From: Myroides sp. WP-1
Lineage (GTDB): Bacteria; Bacteroidota; Bacteroidia; Flavobacteriales; Flavobacteriaceae
Direction: 5' to 3'
DNA length: 64,000 nucleotides
Assembly (NCBI RefSeq): GCF_014145635.1
Contig: NZ_JACHTC010000011.1
Location: 1-64,000, forward strand
Positions 17,112 to 25,976 of this stretch are shown piece by piece (position 1 is the stretch's first letter; each line of letters begins with the position of its first letter). The translations under genes and the position numbers were made by a program. The notes under the pieces were generated by a model that was given only the letters and a program-made list of their open reading frames with translations, did no database searches and was not told where the DNA came from.

Positions 17112-18941
17112 TTATTCAAAGGATTGCAACGATACTAATTTAGTGTACGTTCCATTTTGCTTCATTAATTCCTCGTGTGTTCCTTGCTCTACAATTTTTC
17201 CCTTTTGCATTACGACGATGAGATCGGCATTTTGGATGGTAGATAAACGGTGAGCAATCACCACAGAAGTTCTGTTTTTCATCATGTTTTCCAAGGCATC
17301 TTGAACGAGTTTTTCGCTTTCTGTATCCAAAGCAGAAGTTGCCTCATCTAAGACCATGATAGGAGGATTTTTTAAAACCGCCCTTGCAATAGATAAGCGC
17401 TGTTTTTGTCCGCCTGATAATTTACTTCCCGAATCTCCAATGTTAGTATCGATTCCTTGTGGAAGATCCTTAACGAACTCGTACGCATTAGCTACTTTCA
17501 ACGCCGCAATGATCTCTTCATCGGTTGCATCTTCATTGCCTAAGAGCATATTGGCTTTGATGGAGTCGTTAAATAATATACTGTCTTGTGTAACTAAACC
17601 AATGAGACCACGCAAACTTTGTAAATCTAAATTGCGGATGTCTTCATTGTCAATTTTAATTGCCCCGTTATTGATGTCCCAAAAACGTGTTAGTAAGTTG
17701 GCCAGTGTACTTTTTCCACTACCGGATTGCCCGACTAAAGCTACTGATTTTCCTTTTGGAATGGTCAAGGTAAAATCTTTGAGTACTAAATCATCTTCGT
17801 ATTTGAAATCAATATGTTCAATCGAAATTTTATCGTCAAAACTCTCTTTTCGGATAGCATTCTCTGAACTAGTAATTGGGTTCTTCTCTTCTAAGATTTC
17901 CAATACGCGTTCCGCCGCTGCATTTCCTCGTTTTAATGAGTATGATGCTTTAGACATCGCTTTAGCAGGTGTTAAGATATTGTAAGCCATTCCAATATAC
18001 GCAATAAAGGCCGCACTAGTTAAGGTTCCTGTACCTAATACTAAATGTCCTCCATAAACTAATAAAACCGCAATAGTGACAATCCCCAAAAATTCACTTA
18101 AAGGAGAAGATAAGTTTTGACGATTTAAAATAGTATTGTTTAATTCATAAAAAGTTTGCGTTGAATCTTGAAACTTTTTATTGAATCTTTGCTCTGCATT
18201 AAAACTCTTAATCACCTTTAAGCCCGATAGTGATTCCTCAATGATAGATAGGAAGTATCCCTGTTCTTCTGATGCTCGTTGAGAACTGCGTTTTAGTGTT
18301 TTTCCCACTTTAGAAATAATTATTCCCGAAACAGGTACAAAAACAAAAACAAAAATAGTTAGTTCCGTACTAATAGCAAACATACCGATGATTGTAAAGA
18401 CGATGGTTAACGGTTCTCGAACCAAAACCTCTAAGATCGATAAAAACGAGTGTTGAATTTCCAATACATCAGAAGTCATTCTAGAAATTACATCTCCTTT
18501 GCGTTTTTCTGAGAAAAAAGAAAGAGGAAGATCCACAGATTTTTTAAACATGGCGTTGCGGATATCCTTTAAAACACCATTGCGCAAGAAAGTAATAAAA
18601 TACATCGCCCAATAGTTGAACAAGTTTTTCAACAAGAAAATAGTGATGACAACACCAGCCATCACCATCAATGTGTGTTGTGCACCATGTTCTGCCGTAT
18701 ATTGAGTCAGAAAGTAAGACATCGTATCTTCTAAATAACCTTTTAGATGACCAATGCCTGTATAAACAGGTTGTTCTGTTACTTTCTTTCCATCGCCAAA
18801 CAGAATGGTTAACATTGGAATTAAGGCCAAAAAACCTAAGGCACTAAAAAGTGCATAGAGGATATTGAAAAAAACATTCAGATAAGCGTAGGATTTATAC
18901 GGCTTAGCGAAATAAATGATCTTTTTAAAATATTCGTTCAT
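17112..18941 (-). CDS. MsbA-type ABC exporter half-transporter
   Basis: 609 residues: an N-terminal six-helix permease domain (about 1-330) fused to an ATPase domain. Walker A is GQSGSGKS, the signature is LSGGQKQR, Walker B IMVLDEATSALD, and the H-loop is in IAHRLST. It works as a homodimer in the inner membrane; lipid A-core flipping (MsbA) or another lipid or drug substrate is possible. The adjacent phosphosugar mutase and glycosyltransferase suggest envelope assembly, but each gene here has its own terminator, so I give no symbol. Confidence 0.9.
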   Translation of the reverse strand: MNEYFKKIIYFAKPYKSYAYLNVFFNILYALFSALGFLALIPMLTILFGDGKKVTEQPVYTGIGHLKGYLEDTMSYFLTQYTAEHGAQHTLMVMAGVVITIFLLKNLFNYWAMYFITFLRNGVLKDIRNAMFKKSVDLPLSFFSEKRKGDVISRMTSDVLEIQHSFLSILEVLVREPLTIVFTIIGMFAISTELTIFVFVFVPVSGIIISKVGKTLKRSSQRASEEQGYFLSIIEESLSGLKVIKSFNAEQRFNKKFQDSTQTFYELNNTILNRQNLSSPLSEFLGIVTIAVLLVYGGHLVLGTGTLTSAAFIAYIGMAYNILTPAKAMSKASYSLKRGNAAAERVLEILEEKNPITSSENAIRKESFDDKISIEHIDFKYEDDLVLKDFTLTIPKGKSVALVGQSGSGKSTLANLLTRFWDINNGAIKIDNEDIRNLDLQSLRGLIGLVTQDSILFNDSIKANMLLGNEDATDEEIIAALKVANAYEFVKDLPQGIDTNIGDSGSKLSGGQKQRLSIARAVLKNPPIMVLDEATSALDTESEKLVQDALENMMKNRTSVVIAHRLSTIQNADLIVVMQKGKIVEQGTHEELMKQNGTYTKLVSLQSFE

Positions 18942-18970
18942 ATTTGTAAAATATAAAAGGCAAAAATAAA

Positions 18971-18996
18971 GAAAAAAGACTGGTTATTGACCAGTC
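18971..18996 (-). terminator. Terminator of the mutase-glycosyltransferase-DUF4199 unit
   Basis: GACTGG / CCAGTC with loop TTATTGA (arms 18978-18983 and 18991-18996), followed on the minus strand by a U-tract (A-run 18972-18977). Confidence 0.75.
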
Positions 18997-19010
18997 CTTT
19001 TGTATGCTGT

Positions 19011-20738
19011 TTAGTTCAGTTTCATTTCATCGATGATGGACTGAATCTTGTCTGTCAAGAATTGTTCCACTGCTTGAACGTCATTCAGACTATCTAACCA
19101 TTCATTTACACTGAAGTAGAATTTAATCTTTGGTTCTGTTCCACTTGGGCGAGCCGCAATTTTTGTTCCGTCTTCTAGATAGTAAATCAATACGTTTGAC
19201 TTCGGAATATTAATCGATTCCGTATCGCCCGTGAGTAAGTTTCTCGCTTGACTTGTTTGGTAGTCTTCTACGCAAACCACGCGTTGTCCGATGATTTCTG
19301 ACAGGGGATTTTCGCGTAATTCAACCATCATTTGTTTGATTTCTTCTGCACCAGAAATTCCTTTTTTCACTAGAGAAATGAGGTGTTCTTTATAATAACG
19401 GTGGTCGATATACAAATTCATTAATTCTTGGTAAAAAGAACTACCTGCTGCTTTAGCTAAGGCTGCAATCTCACAAACCAATAAAGCAGAAGCTACAGCA
19501 TCTTTGTCGCGTACTTTGTCGCCAACCATATAACCGAAACTTTCTTCTCCACCGCCGATGAATTGTTGTTGAGGAAACTCTTTAATGAATTTTGCAATCC
19601 ACTTAAATCCTGTTAATCCCACCTTGCACTCTACACCATAGCTCTCTGCTAGGTCTAGCATCATTGGTGTAGAAACAATGGTAGATCCAATGAATTCATT
19701 ACCTGAAAAACCGCGGTTGACTTTCCATTGTTCTAACAAGAACGCCGTCATCATTACCATCGTTTGGTTTCCATTCAACAAGATCATTTTTCCATCCAAA
19801 TCGCGAACCCCTATACCAATACGATCTGAATCTGGATCTGTACCAATCACGATATCAGCTCCTTTTTCTTCTGCCAGTGCCATGGCCATAGTTAATGCTT
19901 CTGGTTCTTCTGGGTTTGGTGATTGTACCGTTGGGAAATCGCCGTTGGGTTCTTCTTGTTCTTTGACAATATATACGTTGTTATATCCCGCTTCTTTCAA
20001 GGTTCTTGGAATCAATTTGATCGAAGTTCCATGAAGGGAAGTATACGCAACTTTTAAGCCATCTTTGACTGCTTGTGGCGTGTTAAAACTCGCATTTTCT
20101 ATCGTTGAATCAATGAATGCACGATCTAATTCTTCTCCTACAATAGTTATGAGCGAATCATCTCCTGCAAAATTTACTTGTTCATAAGTCAACTGATTGA
20201 TCTCGTCAATTACTGCTCCATCCTCTGGTGGTACAATTTGCCCTCCATCAGACCAGTATACTTTGTATCCGTTGTATTCCGGTGGATTATGTGATGCTGT
20301 TAAAACGATTCCCGCCTGACATCCGTAGTGGCGTACCGCAAAAGACAACTCTGGTGTAGGACGCATATCTCCAAATAGATATACGTGAATGCCATTTGCT
20401 GTGAATACATCCGCAACAACCTTGGCTAATTCTTTACTATTATGACGGCAATCATAGTTGATTGCTACTTTTACTTCTTGATTAGGAAAAGATTTTTTGA
20501 TGAAGTTCGATAATCCTTGCGTGTTTTTTCCCAAAGTGTATTTGTTGATTCGGTTTGTACCTACCCCCATAATACCCCTCATACCTCCTGTACCGAATTC
20601 TAAGTTTTTGTAGAAACTATCTTGTAATTGAACAGGATCTTGCTCAAGTAATTGTTGAACAATAGCTTGTGTCGCTTGGTCAAATGGTTTTTGTAACCAT
20701 TGTTCTGCCTTTGCTAAAATTTCTTTTTCTATTTGCAT
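19011..20738 (-). CDS. Phosphoglucomutase/phosphomannomutase family enzyme
   Basis: 575 residues, the long alpha-D-phosphohexomutase type. The catalytic phosphoserine loop TASHNPPEYNGYK carries Ser149; metal-binding DPDSDR is near 305, sugar-binding GGGEESFGY near 400, and the phosphate-binding RPSGTEPK near the C-terminus. It interconverts hexose-1- and hexose-6-phosphates for envelope sugar supply. The start lies 11 bases after the stop of the upstream glycosyltransferase, so the two are in one operon. Whether it prefers glucose or mannose phosphate cannot be read from the sequence. Confidence 0.93.
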   Translation of the reverse strand: MQIEKEILAKAEQWLQKPFDQATQAIVQQLLEQDPVQLQDSFYKNLEFGTGGMRGIMGVGTNRINKYTLGKNTQGLSNFIKKSFPNQEVKVAINYDCRHNSKELAKVVADVFTANGIHVYLFGDMRPTPELSFAVRHYGCQAGIVLTASHNPPEYNGYKVYWSDGGQIVPPEDGAVIDEINQLTYEQVNFAGDDSLITIVGEELDRAFIDSTIENASFNTPQAVKDGLKVAYTSLHGTSIKLIPRTLKEAGYNNVYIVKEQEEPNGDFPTVQSPNPEEPEALTMAMALAEEKGADIVIGTDPDSDRIGIGVRDLDGKMILLNGNQTMVMMTAFLLEQWKVNRGFSGNEFIGSTIVSTPMMLDLAESYGVECKVGLTGFKWIAKFIKEFPQQQFIGGGEESFGYMVGDKVRDKDAVASALLVCEIAALAKAAGSSFYQELMNLYIDHRYYKEHLISLVKKGISGAEEIKQMMVELRENPLSEIIGQRVVCVEDYQTSQARNLLTGDTESINIPKSNVLIYYLEDGTKIAARPSGTEPKIKFYFSVNEWLDSLNDVQAVEQFLTDKIQSIIDEMKLN

Positions 20739-20749
20739 TTTCTTCTAAT

Positions 20750-21721
20750 TTAGCGTTTGTTTAAACCACTGTATGCAGCAATTTTATATCTACTTGTATT
20801 TGATTTTGTTTGTAAAATAAGCTCTCCTAAAAAACCAGCCAAAAACAATAATGTTCCGATGATCATGGTAGATAGAGCGATGTAAAACCACGGATCTTGC
20901 GTAACTAAAATAGCAGGTTTGTTATGGTATAGTTTTATTAGTTTATTAGCACCGATGCTTGCGGCAGCTAAAAAACCAATGATAAAAGTGATTACTCCTA
21001 ATGTACCAAAAAGGTGCATGGGTCTTTTGCCAAATCGAGATAAAAACCAAATCGTTATTAAATCCAAGAATCCATAGATAAAACGACTCATCCCAAATTT
21101 AGTTGTACCGTATTTTCTCGCTTGATGCTGTACTACTTTTTCGCCAATTTTGTCAAAACCTTCATTTTTTGCCAATACGGGTATATAGCGATGCATCTCA
21201 CCTGAAACTTCTATGTTTTTAACCACTTCCTGACGATAGGCCTTTAATCCACAGTTGAAATCATTTAGTTGTACACCCGATGTTTTACGAGCAGCCCAAT
21301 TAAAAAGTTTTGAAGGTAGATTTTTAGCGATTATTGAATCGTATCGCTTCTTCTTCCAACCCGATACCATGTCGTAGTGTTCTTCCATGATCATTCGATA
21401 CAACGCCGGAATTTCGTCCGGACTGTCCTGTAGATCTGCATCCATCGTGATGACAACGTCGCCCTCAGCTTGTGCAAAACCCGCATGTAATGCCTGTGAT
21501 TTGCCAAAATTGCGTTGGAATTTAATCCCTTTTACACTCGAATCTTGCTGAGATAATTTTGTAATAATTTCCCATGACTGATCCTTGCTACCATCATCTA
21601 TAAATAAGATTTCATAGGTATAGTTGTTTGCATGCATTACCTTACTGATCCAAGTATATAACTCAGGTAAAGATTCTGCTTCATTAAGCAAGGGAATGAC
21701 AATGGATATATTAATACTCAT
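20750..21721 (-). CDS. Family 2 glycosyltransferase, polyprenyl-phosphate type
   Basis: 323 residues. The GT-A domain has IVIPLLNEAESLPEL, the LFIDDGSKDQSW nucleotide-binding aspartates and the metal-binding TMDADLQDSPDEIP. Two hydrophobic C-terminal segments (about 230-255 and 270-300) anchor it in the membrane, as in GtrB/DPM1-like enzymes. Expected to move a sugar from a nucleotide sugar to polyprenyl phosphate. It starts 3 bases after the DUF4199 gene and precedes the mutase, forming one unit. Confidence 0.92.
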   Translation of the reverse strand: MSINISIVIPLLNEAESLPELYTWISKVMHANNYTYEILFIDDGSKDQSWEIITKLSQQDSSVKGIKFQRNFGKSQALHAGFAQAEGDVVITMDADLQDSPDEIPALYRMIMEEHYDMVSGWKKKRYDSIIAKNLPSKLFNWAARKTSGVQLNDFNCGLKAYRQEVVKNIEVSGEMHRYIPVLAKNEGFDKIGEKVVQHQARKYGTTKFGMSRFIYGFLDLITIWFLSRFGKRPMHLFGTLGVITFIIGFLAAASIGANKLIKLYHNKPAILVTQDPWFYIALSTMIIGTLLFLAGFLGELILQTKSNTSRYKIAAYSGLNKR

Positions 21722-21724
21722 GGT

Positions 21725-22306
21725 TTAGCTGTTTGATTCAGAAGAAGTCGATTCTGCTTGATCTTCTTCCTTTATCGGTGTTGTAAACTCCGATTTATTT
21801 TTGAAAATAGCGGCTAATAATAAACCTAAGATAGACATACGTAAAATGCTACCTGCCCACATAAATAATTGAGAACCTGGTTCAAATTGATTTAACTCTT
21901 CTGATTTACTTAGCTGTTCGTTAATCTGTTCTTGTGGTAACCCCGAATTGTTTAAGGTATCAACCAACATATCGTGTAAAACTGTATTAATCAATTCTTT
22001 TGCAGAAGGATCAACGAGGTTGAATAGAATATTATACATTAGATAATTTACTGTAACACCAATGGCTACTGTAATTAAATAAGGGGTGAAAGCTTCTCTA
22101 AATGTTACATAACCTCCGACTTTTCTTTTTGCCATAAAAACGCATAATACGCCAATAACAATGATGACGAACATATTAAAAAATCCGACAAATTTATTTG
22201 CAAAAAGGGTTTTGTCTGTAAAAAATAAGGTACAGTTGAATAGGACGTAATATAAGGCTAATACAATCCCAAAGGTTATGCCTACTTTGTTGAGAGGGTT
22301 CTTCAT
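21725..22306 (-). CDS. DUF4199 membrane protein
   Basis: 193 residues with four hydrophobic segments (about 9-30, 43-60, 72-95, 145-167) and a Ser/Glu-rich C-terminal tail. The pattern KVGGYVTFREAF followed by a helix is typical of DUF4199. Its function is unknown. It is the first gene of a three-gene unit with the glycosyltransferase and mutase, so it may assist that membrane enzyme (inference). Confidence 0.85.
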   Translation of the reverse strand: MKNPLNKVGITFGIVLALYYVLFNCTLFFTDKTLFANKFVGFFNMFVIIVIGVLCVFMAKRKVGGYVTFREAFTPYLITVAIGVTVNYLMYNILFNLVDPSAKELINTVLHDMLVDTLNNSGLPQEQINEQLSKSEELNQFEPGSQLFMWAGSILRMSILGLLLAAIFKNKSEFTTPIKEEDQAESTSSESNS

Positions 22307-22542
22307 TGATGTGTTTTCAAAAAAATGTAAGTTACAAATATACTAAAATACCCTTTTAGTTTTTGTTCTCTGAGGTAATATAAGACAAAAGATAAGGAAA
22401 CGCCCTCTGGATTGAAATAGAACTAGCTAGTTTTACTTCGTACTTCTCTTACTTGGGTGAAGGAATCTCTTTTTTGAGTCTTGTGTTTTTACTATTTTTA
22501 CAGGTAATGAACAGGAGATTTTTCTCCAGTAAACGAATTGAG

Positions 22543-23106
22543 ATGAGTGTACTTTTTATCAAGAACATGGTGTGTAATCGCTGCGTGCTAATGGTCCAAA
22601 AGGAAATTGAAATGATGGGGTTGACGATCAAAGCAATCAAGTTGGGAGAAGTAGAATTGGACGCTGAACCTAGCGCAAAGGAAAAAGAAGCGCTTCATGA
22701 AGCCTTAGTTACTTTGGGATTTTACCTTATAGATGACAAAAAAAGTCAATTGATCACAAGGATTAAAACGGCAATTGTCGAACTGGTGCACTATCAAAAT
22801 AACGATTTGAAAGTAAATCTGTCCGATTATCTAAGTAGAGAACTTGGACACGACTACAATTATCTATCCAATTTATTCTCCGAAGTGGAGGGAAAAACAA
22901 TTGAGAAATACTTTATTGCTCAAAAAATTGAAAAAATTAAAGAATTATTGGTGTATGATGAGCTGTCACTCAGTGAAATTGCAGCTCAACTCAACTATTC
23001 TAGTGTGGCTTACTTGAGCAATCAGTTTAAGAAAGTAACGGGATTAACACCGAGTTACTTCAAGAAAATACGCGAAAAAAAGAGAAAACCCTTAGATGAG
23101 GTATAA
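22543..23106 (+). CDS. AraC-type regulator with N-terminal HMA-like metal domain
   Basis: 187 residues. Residues 1-65 look like a ferredoxin-fold heavy-metal domain: FIKNMVCNRC (Cys11, Cys14, CxxC) followed by a beta-alpha pattern. Residues 90-180 are an AraC double helix-turn-helix (YLSRELGHDYNYLSNLFS, then LSEIAAQLNYSSVAYLSNQF). It lacks the usual cupin-like sensor, so metal binding through the CxxC domain is the likely input. ATG at 22543 begins the HMA-like strand; an earlier start at 22453 would add 30 unrelated residues. It ends 7 bases before the copA operator and probably controls copA and copZ (inference from position). Confidence 0.85.
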   Translation: MSVLFIKNMVCNRCVLMVQKEIEMMGLTIKAIKLGEVELDAEPSAKEKEALHEALVTLGFYLIDDKKSQLITRIKTAIVELVHYQNNDLKVNLSDYLSRELGHDYNYLSNLFSEVEGKTIEKYFIAQKIEKIKELLVYDELSLSEIAAQLNYSSVAYLSNQFKKVTGLTPSYFKKIREKKRKPLDEV

Positions 23107-23112
23107 GTAAAT

Positions 23113-23170
23113 GTTACAAATTATACCTGAAATTACGTAACACTTTATGAGGCGATAGTTCCCAACTTTG
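23113..23170 (+). promoter_or_regulatory. copA operator-promoter, shared box with copZ
   Basis: GTTAC (23113-23117) and GTAAC (23137-23141) form an imperfect inverted repeat around ACAAATTATA at 23116. ACTTTG ends at 23170, exactly 54 bases after the first A of the box; the same arrangement precedes copZ. The -7 resembles TAnnTTTG but lacks its first T, and no -33 TTTG is visible, which suits an activator-dependent promoter. Regulator assignment is inference. Confidence 0.65.
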
Positions 23171-23194
23171 TGTTGTACAAATACCAATAAAAGT

Positions 23195-25612
23195 ATGACA
23201 ACAAATAGTAAACATAAAGTAGTATATCTACCCTTAGAACAAGTGAATAGCGAACATTGTGCCTTGGTGGTAGAAAAAGGGTTGACCCAGGTAAAAGGAA
23301 TCGAATCACCTCAGGTCGAACTCAACAATCAACGCGTAGCTATTTCGATTTCAGCTACAGAAGTGATCGGACAAGCAGTAAAAAAAGTTCGAGATTTAGG
23401 TTATGATGTACCTACGGTCAAACAAACGTTTCCTGTTTTAGGGATGACCTGTGCTTCTTGTGCTGGAAGTGCGGAGAGTATTGTCAGTTTTGAAGAAGGT
23501 GTCGTGGAGGCTGCTGTAAATTTTGCTACAGGAAACCTAACAGTAGAGTATCTTCCTACATTGACTAACGCTACTCAATTACAAAAGGCAGTACAAGGTG
23601 CAGGTTATGATCTATTGCTTGTGGATGAAATGAAACAACAAGAATCACTAGAAGCGATTCATGCCGAAAAATTCAAACAACTAAAAAAGAAAACTTTTGG
23701 GGCGGTTGTTCTGTCAATTCCCGTTGTTGTCATCGGAATGTTTTTCATGGATATGCCGTATGGGAATGAAATCATGTGGTTGTTTTCAACGCCTGTATTG
23801 TTGTATTTCGGAAAAGATTTCTTTATCAATGCGTGGAAACAAACTAAAAATCGCTCGGCTAATATGGACACCTTAGTGGCATTGAGCACAGGAATTGCTT
23901 ATATCTTCAGTGTATTTAATATGCTTTTTGCGGATTTTTGGATTCGTCGAGGATTAGAAGCACACGTGTATTTTGAAGCCGCAGCGGTAATTATAGCCTT
24001 TATCTTACTTGGTAAATTGTTGGAAGAAAAAGCCAAAGGCAATACATCGTCAGCAATCAAGAAATTAATGGGACTTCAACCTAAGACGGTGCTTGTATTA
24101 CAAGTAGATGGAACCGAAAAACAAATACCTATTGAACTAGTTGAAGTAGGGGATGTGATTGTTGTCAAACCAGGTGAAAAGATTGCGGTAGATGGAATGG
24201 TTGTTACTGGTAGTTCTTATGTAGATGAGAGTATGCTAAGTGGCGAACCGGTTCCTGTATTGAAGAAAGAGGGAGAAAAAGTGTTTGCAGGAACAATGAA
24301 TCAAAAGGGCAGTTTTCAGTTTAAAGCCATAAAAGTGGGAAAAGAAACCTTGTTGGCTCAGATCATTCGCATGGTACAAGATGCACAAGGAAGTAAAGCC
24401 CCTGTACAAAAATTAGTGGATAAGATTGCGGGAATATTTGTACCTGTAGTTATTGGAATAGCAATATTAACCTTCCTGTTATGGGTTGTACTTGGTGGAG
24501 AACACGGGGTGGTTCAGGGATTATTAGCCGCTGTAACGGTTTTAGTTATCGCTTGTCCTTGTGCATTAGGGTTGGCAACCCCAACAGCAATTATGGTAGG
24601 TGTAGGGAAAGGAGCAGAGAACGGAATCCTTATCAAAGATGCCGAAAGTTTAGAATTAGCCAAGAAAATTACAGCTATTGTCTTAGATAAAACAGGAACT
24701 ATTACTGAAGGTAGACCTCAAGTAACTGGAGTAAAATGGCTCAAAGATCAGGAGGAAAGAAAAGAGGTGTTACTGAGTATAGAAAAACAATCGGAACATC
24801 CTTTGGCGGAAGCGGTTGTAACTTATTTGAAGGAAGTGAAGACCACGGTAATTTCAAATTTTGAAAGTATCACTGGAAAAGGAGCGCAGGCAGATCATCA
24901 AGGGATTACCTATTCTGTGGGAAATAAAAAATTGTTGAACGAACATCAGATTGCAATTGCTCCCGTTTTGCAACAACAAGCCAATCAGTGGGAACAAGAA
25001 TCAAAAACAGTCATTTGGTTTGCAGATGATCAACAAGCCTTAGCTGTCCTTGCTATTTCTGATCAAATCAAACAAACTTCGGTTCAAGCGATTCGAGAAA
25101 TGCAAAATATGGGTATTCAATTGTATATGTTAACAGGTGATAATAAAGCTACAGCCCAAGCTATTGCAGATCAAACAGGAATACAACACTATCAAGCAGA
25201 AGTTTTACCACAACACAAAGCAGAGTTTGTCAAAGATTTACAAAAACAAGGTCATATCGTAGCTATGGTAGGGGATGGAATTAACGATAGTACAGCTTTA
25301 GCAACAGCAGACGTGAGTATTGCCATGGGAAAAGGAAGTGATATTGCTATGGATGTGGCCAAAATGACTATCATCTCTTCAGATTTAACCAAAATTCCAC
25401 AAGCCATTCGATTGTCTAAACAAACAGTAAGTACCATTAAGCAAAATTTATTCTGGGCGTTTATCTATAATTTAATTGGAATTCCCATTGCTGCAGGTAT
25501 TCTATATGCCGTGAATGGATTTCTGCTAAATCCAATGATTGCTGGCGCAGCTATGGCACTGAGTAGTGTAAGTGTGGTGAGTAATAGCTTGCGATTGAAG
25601 TGGAAAAAGTAG
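23195..25612 (+). CDS. copA: Copper-translocating P-type ATPase
   Basis: 805 residues, P1B-1 type. Two N-terminal HMA domains: the first (about 8-72) has SEHC at 19-22 where CxxC is expected, the second has GMTCASC (Cys86, Cys89). Eight membrane helices with the ion-binding ACPCALGLATP, phosphorylation site DKTGTITEG, SEHPLAEAV, LTGDNKATA and VGDGINDS. The C-terminal helices carry YN and MALSSVSVVSNS, the Cu(I) signature. It exports Cu(I) across the inner membrane. ATG at 23195 is used; a TTG at 23168 lies in the promoter. The shared operator links it to copZ. Confidence 0.96.
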   Translation: MTTNSKHKVVYLPLEQVNSEHCALVVEKGLTQVKGIESPQVELNNQRVAISISATEVIGQAVKKVRDLGYDVPTVKQTFPVLGMTCASCAGSAESIVSFEEGVVEAAVNFATGNLTVEYLPTLTNATQLQKAVQGAGYDLLLVDEMKQQESLEAIHAEKFKQLKKKTFGAVVLSIPVVVIGMFFMDMPYGNEIMWLFSTPVLLYFGKDFFINAWKQTKNRSANMDTLVALSTGIAYIFSVFNMLFADFWIRRGLEAHVYFEAAAVIIAFILLGKLLEEKAKGNTSSAIKKLMGLQPKTVLVLQVDGTEKQIPIELVEVGDVIVVKPGEKIAVDGMVVTGSSYVDESMLSGEPVPVLKKEGEKVFAGTMNQKGSFQFKAIKVGKETLLAQIIRMVQDAQGSKAPVQKLVDKIAGIFVPVVIGIAILTFLLWVVLGGEHGVVQGLLAAVTVLVIACPCALGLATPTAIMVGVGKGAENGILIKDAESLELAKKITAIVLDKTGTITEGRPQVTGVKWLKDQEERKEVLLSIEKQSEHPLAEAVVTYLKEVKTTVISNFESITGKGAQADHQGITYSVGNKKLLNEHQIAIAPVLQQQANQWEQESKTVIWFADDQQALAVLAISDQIKQTSVQAIREMQNMGIQLYMLTGDNKATAQAIADQTGIQHYQAEVLPQHKAEFVKDLQKQGHIVAMVGDGINDSTALATADVSIAMGKGSDIAMDVAKMTIISSDLTKIPQAIRLSKQTVSTIKQNLFWAFIYNLIGIPIAAGILYAVNGFLLNPMIAGAAMALSSVSVVSNSLRLKWKK

Positions 25613-25674
25613 GGCGTAAGCTTATAGGAAGAGCTATTTTAAATAGAATTCAGCCGATGAAACCGTGAAATCTC

Positions 25675-25729
25675 ACAAATTATAACAAGAATTATATAAC
25701 GATATTTCATACAAAAGAAAAGAACTTTG
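25675..25729 (+). promoter_or_regulatory. copZ operator-promoter, same box and spacing as copA
   Basis: ACAAATTATA (25675-25684), then C, AATTA and TAAC at the same offsets as in the copA box; ACTTTG ends at 25729, again 54 bases from the first A. Between box and -7 the two regions differ, so the shared positions look selected rather than duplicated recently. Confidence 0.65.
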
Positions 25730-25760
25730 TTGAAGTATTTAACATTAAAAATGAAAGAAT

Positions 25761-25976
25761 ATGGTAAATAATACAAGTCAATACAAAACTAATTTAAATT
25801 GTTCAAGCTGTGTAGGAAAAGTAACAGCAGATTTAAATGAAGCCCTAGGGGAAGGACAATGGTCTGTAGATACTTCTGTAAGTGATAAAATTCTAACAGT
25901 TAAAAACGATGCATTAACGGCTGAAGAAGTAGTAGCTATCATTAATAAAAAAGGATTTAAAGCAGAAGAGTTGTAG
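25761..25976 (+). CDS. copZ: Small HMA-domain copper chaperone
   Basis: 71 residues, one heavy-metal-associated domain. The metal motif is NLNCSSC (Cys14, Cys17), with the usual beta-alpha-beta-beta-alpha-beta spacing ending KKGFKAEEL. Expected to carry Cu(I) to CopA. It sits 148 bases behind copA with its own copy of the operator box, so it is probably transcribed separately but co-regulated. The symbol is given by analogy with CopZ. Confidence 0.85.
   Translation: MVNNTSQYKTNLNCSSCVGKVTADLNEALGEGQWSVDTSVSDKILTVKNDALTAEEVVAIINKKGFKAEEL

Noticed and set aside
17356-17985. 209-codon frame antisense to the ABC exporter
   Set aside because: Shadow of the conserved ATPase domain on the opposite strand.
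22453-22542. Upstream extension of the AraC regulator
   Set aside because: The extra 30 residues are hydrophobic without homology; ATG at 22543 begins exactly at the first strand of the HMA-like domain.
24481-24690. 69-codon frame inside copA
   Set aside because: Out-of-frame reading of the CPC membrane region; Arg/Cys-rich artefact.
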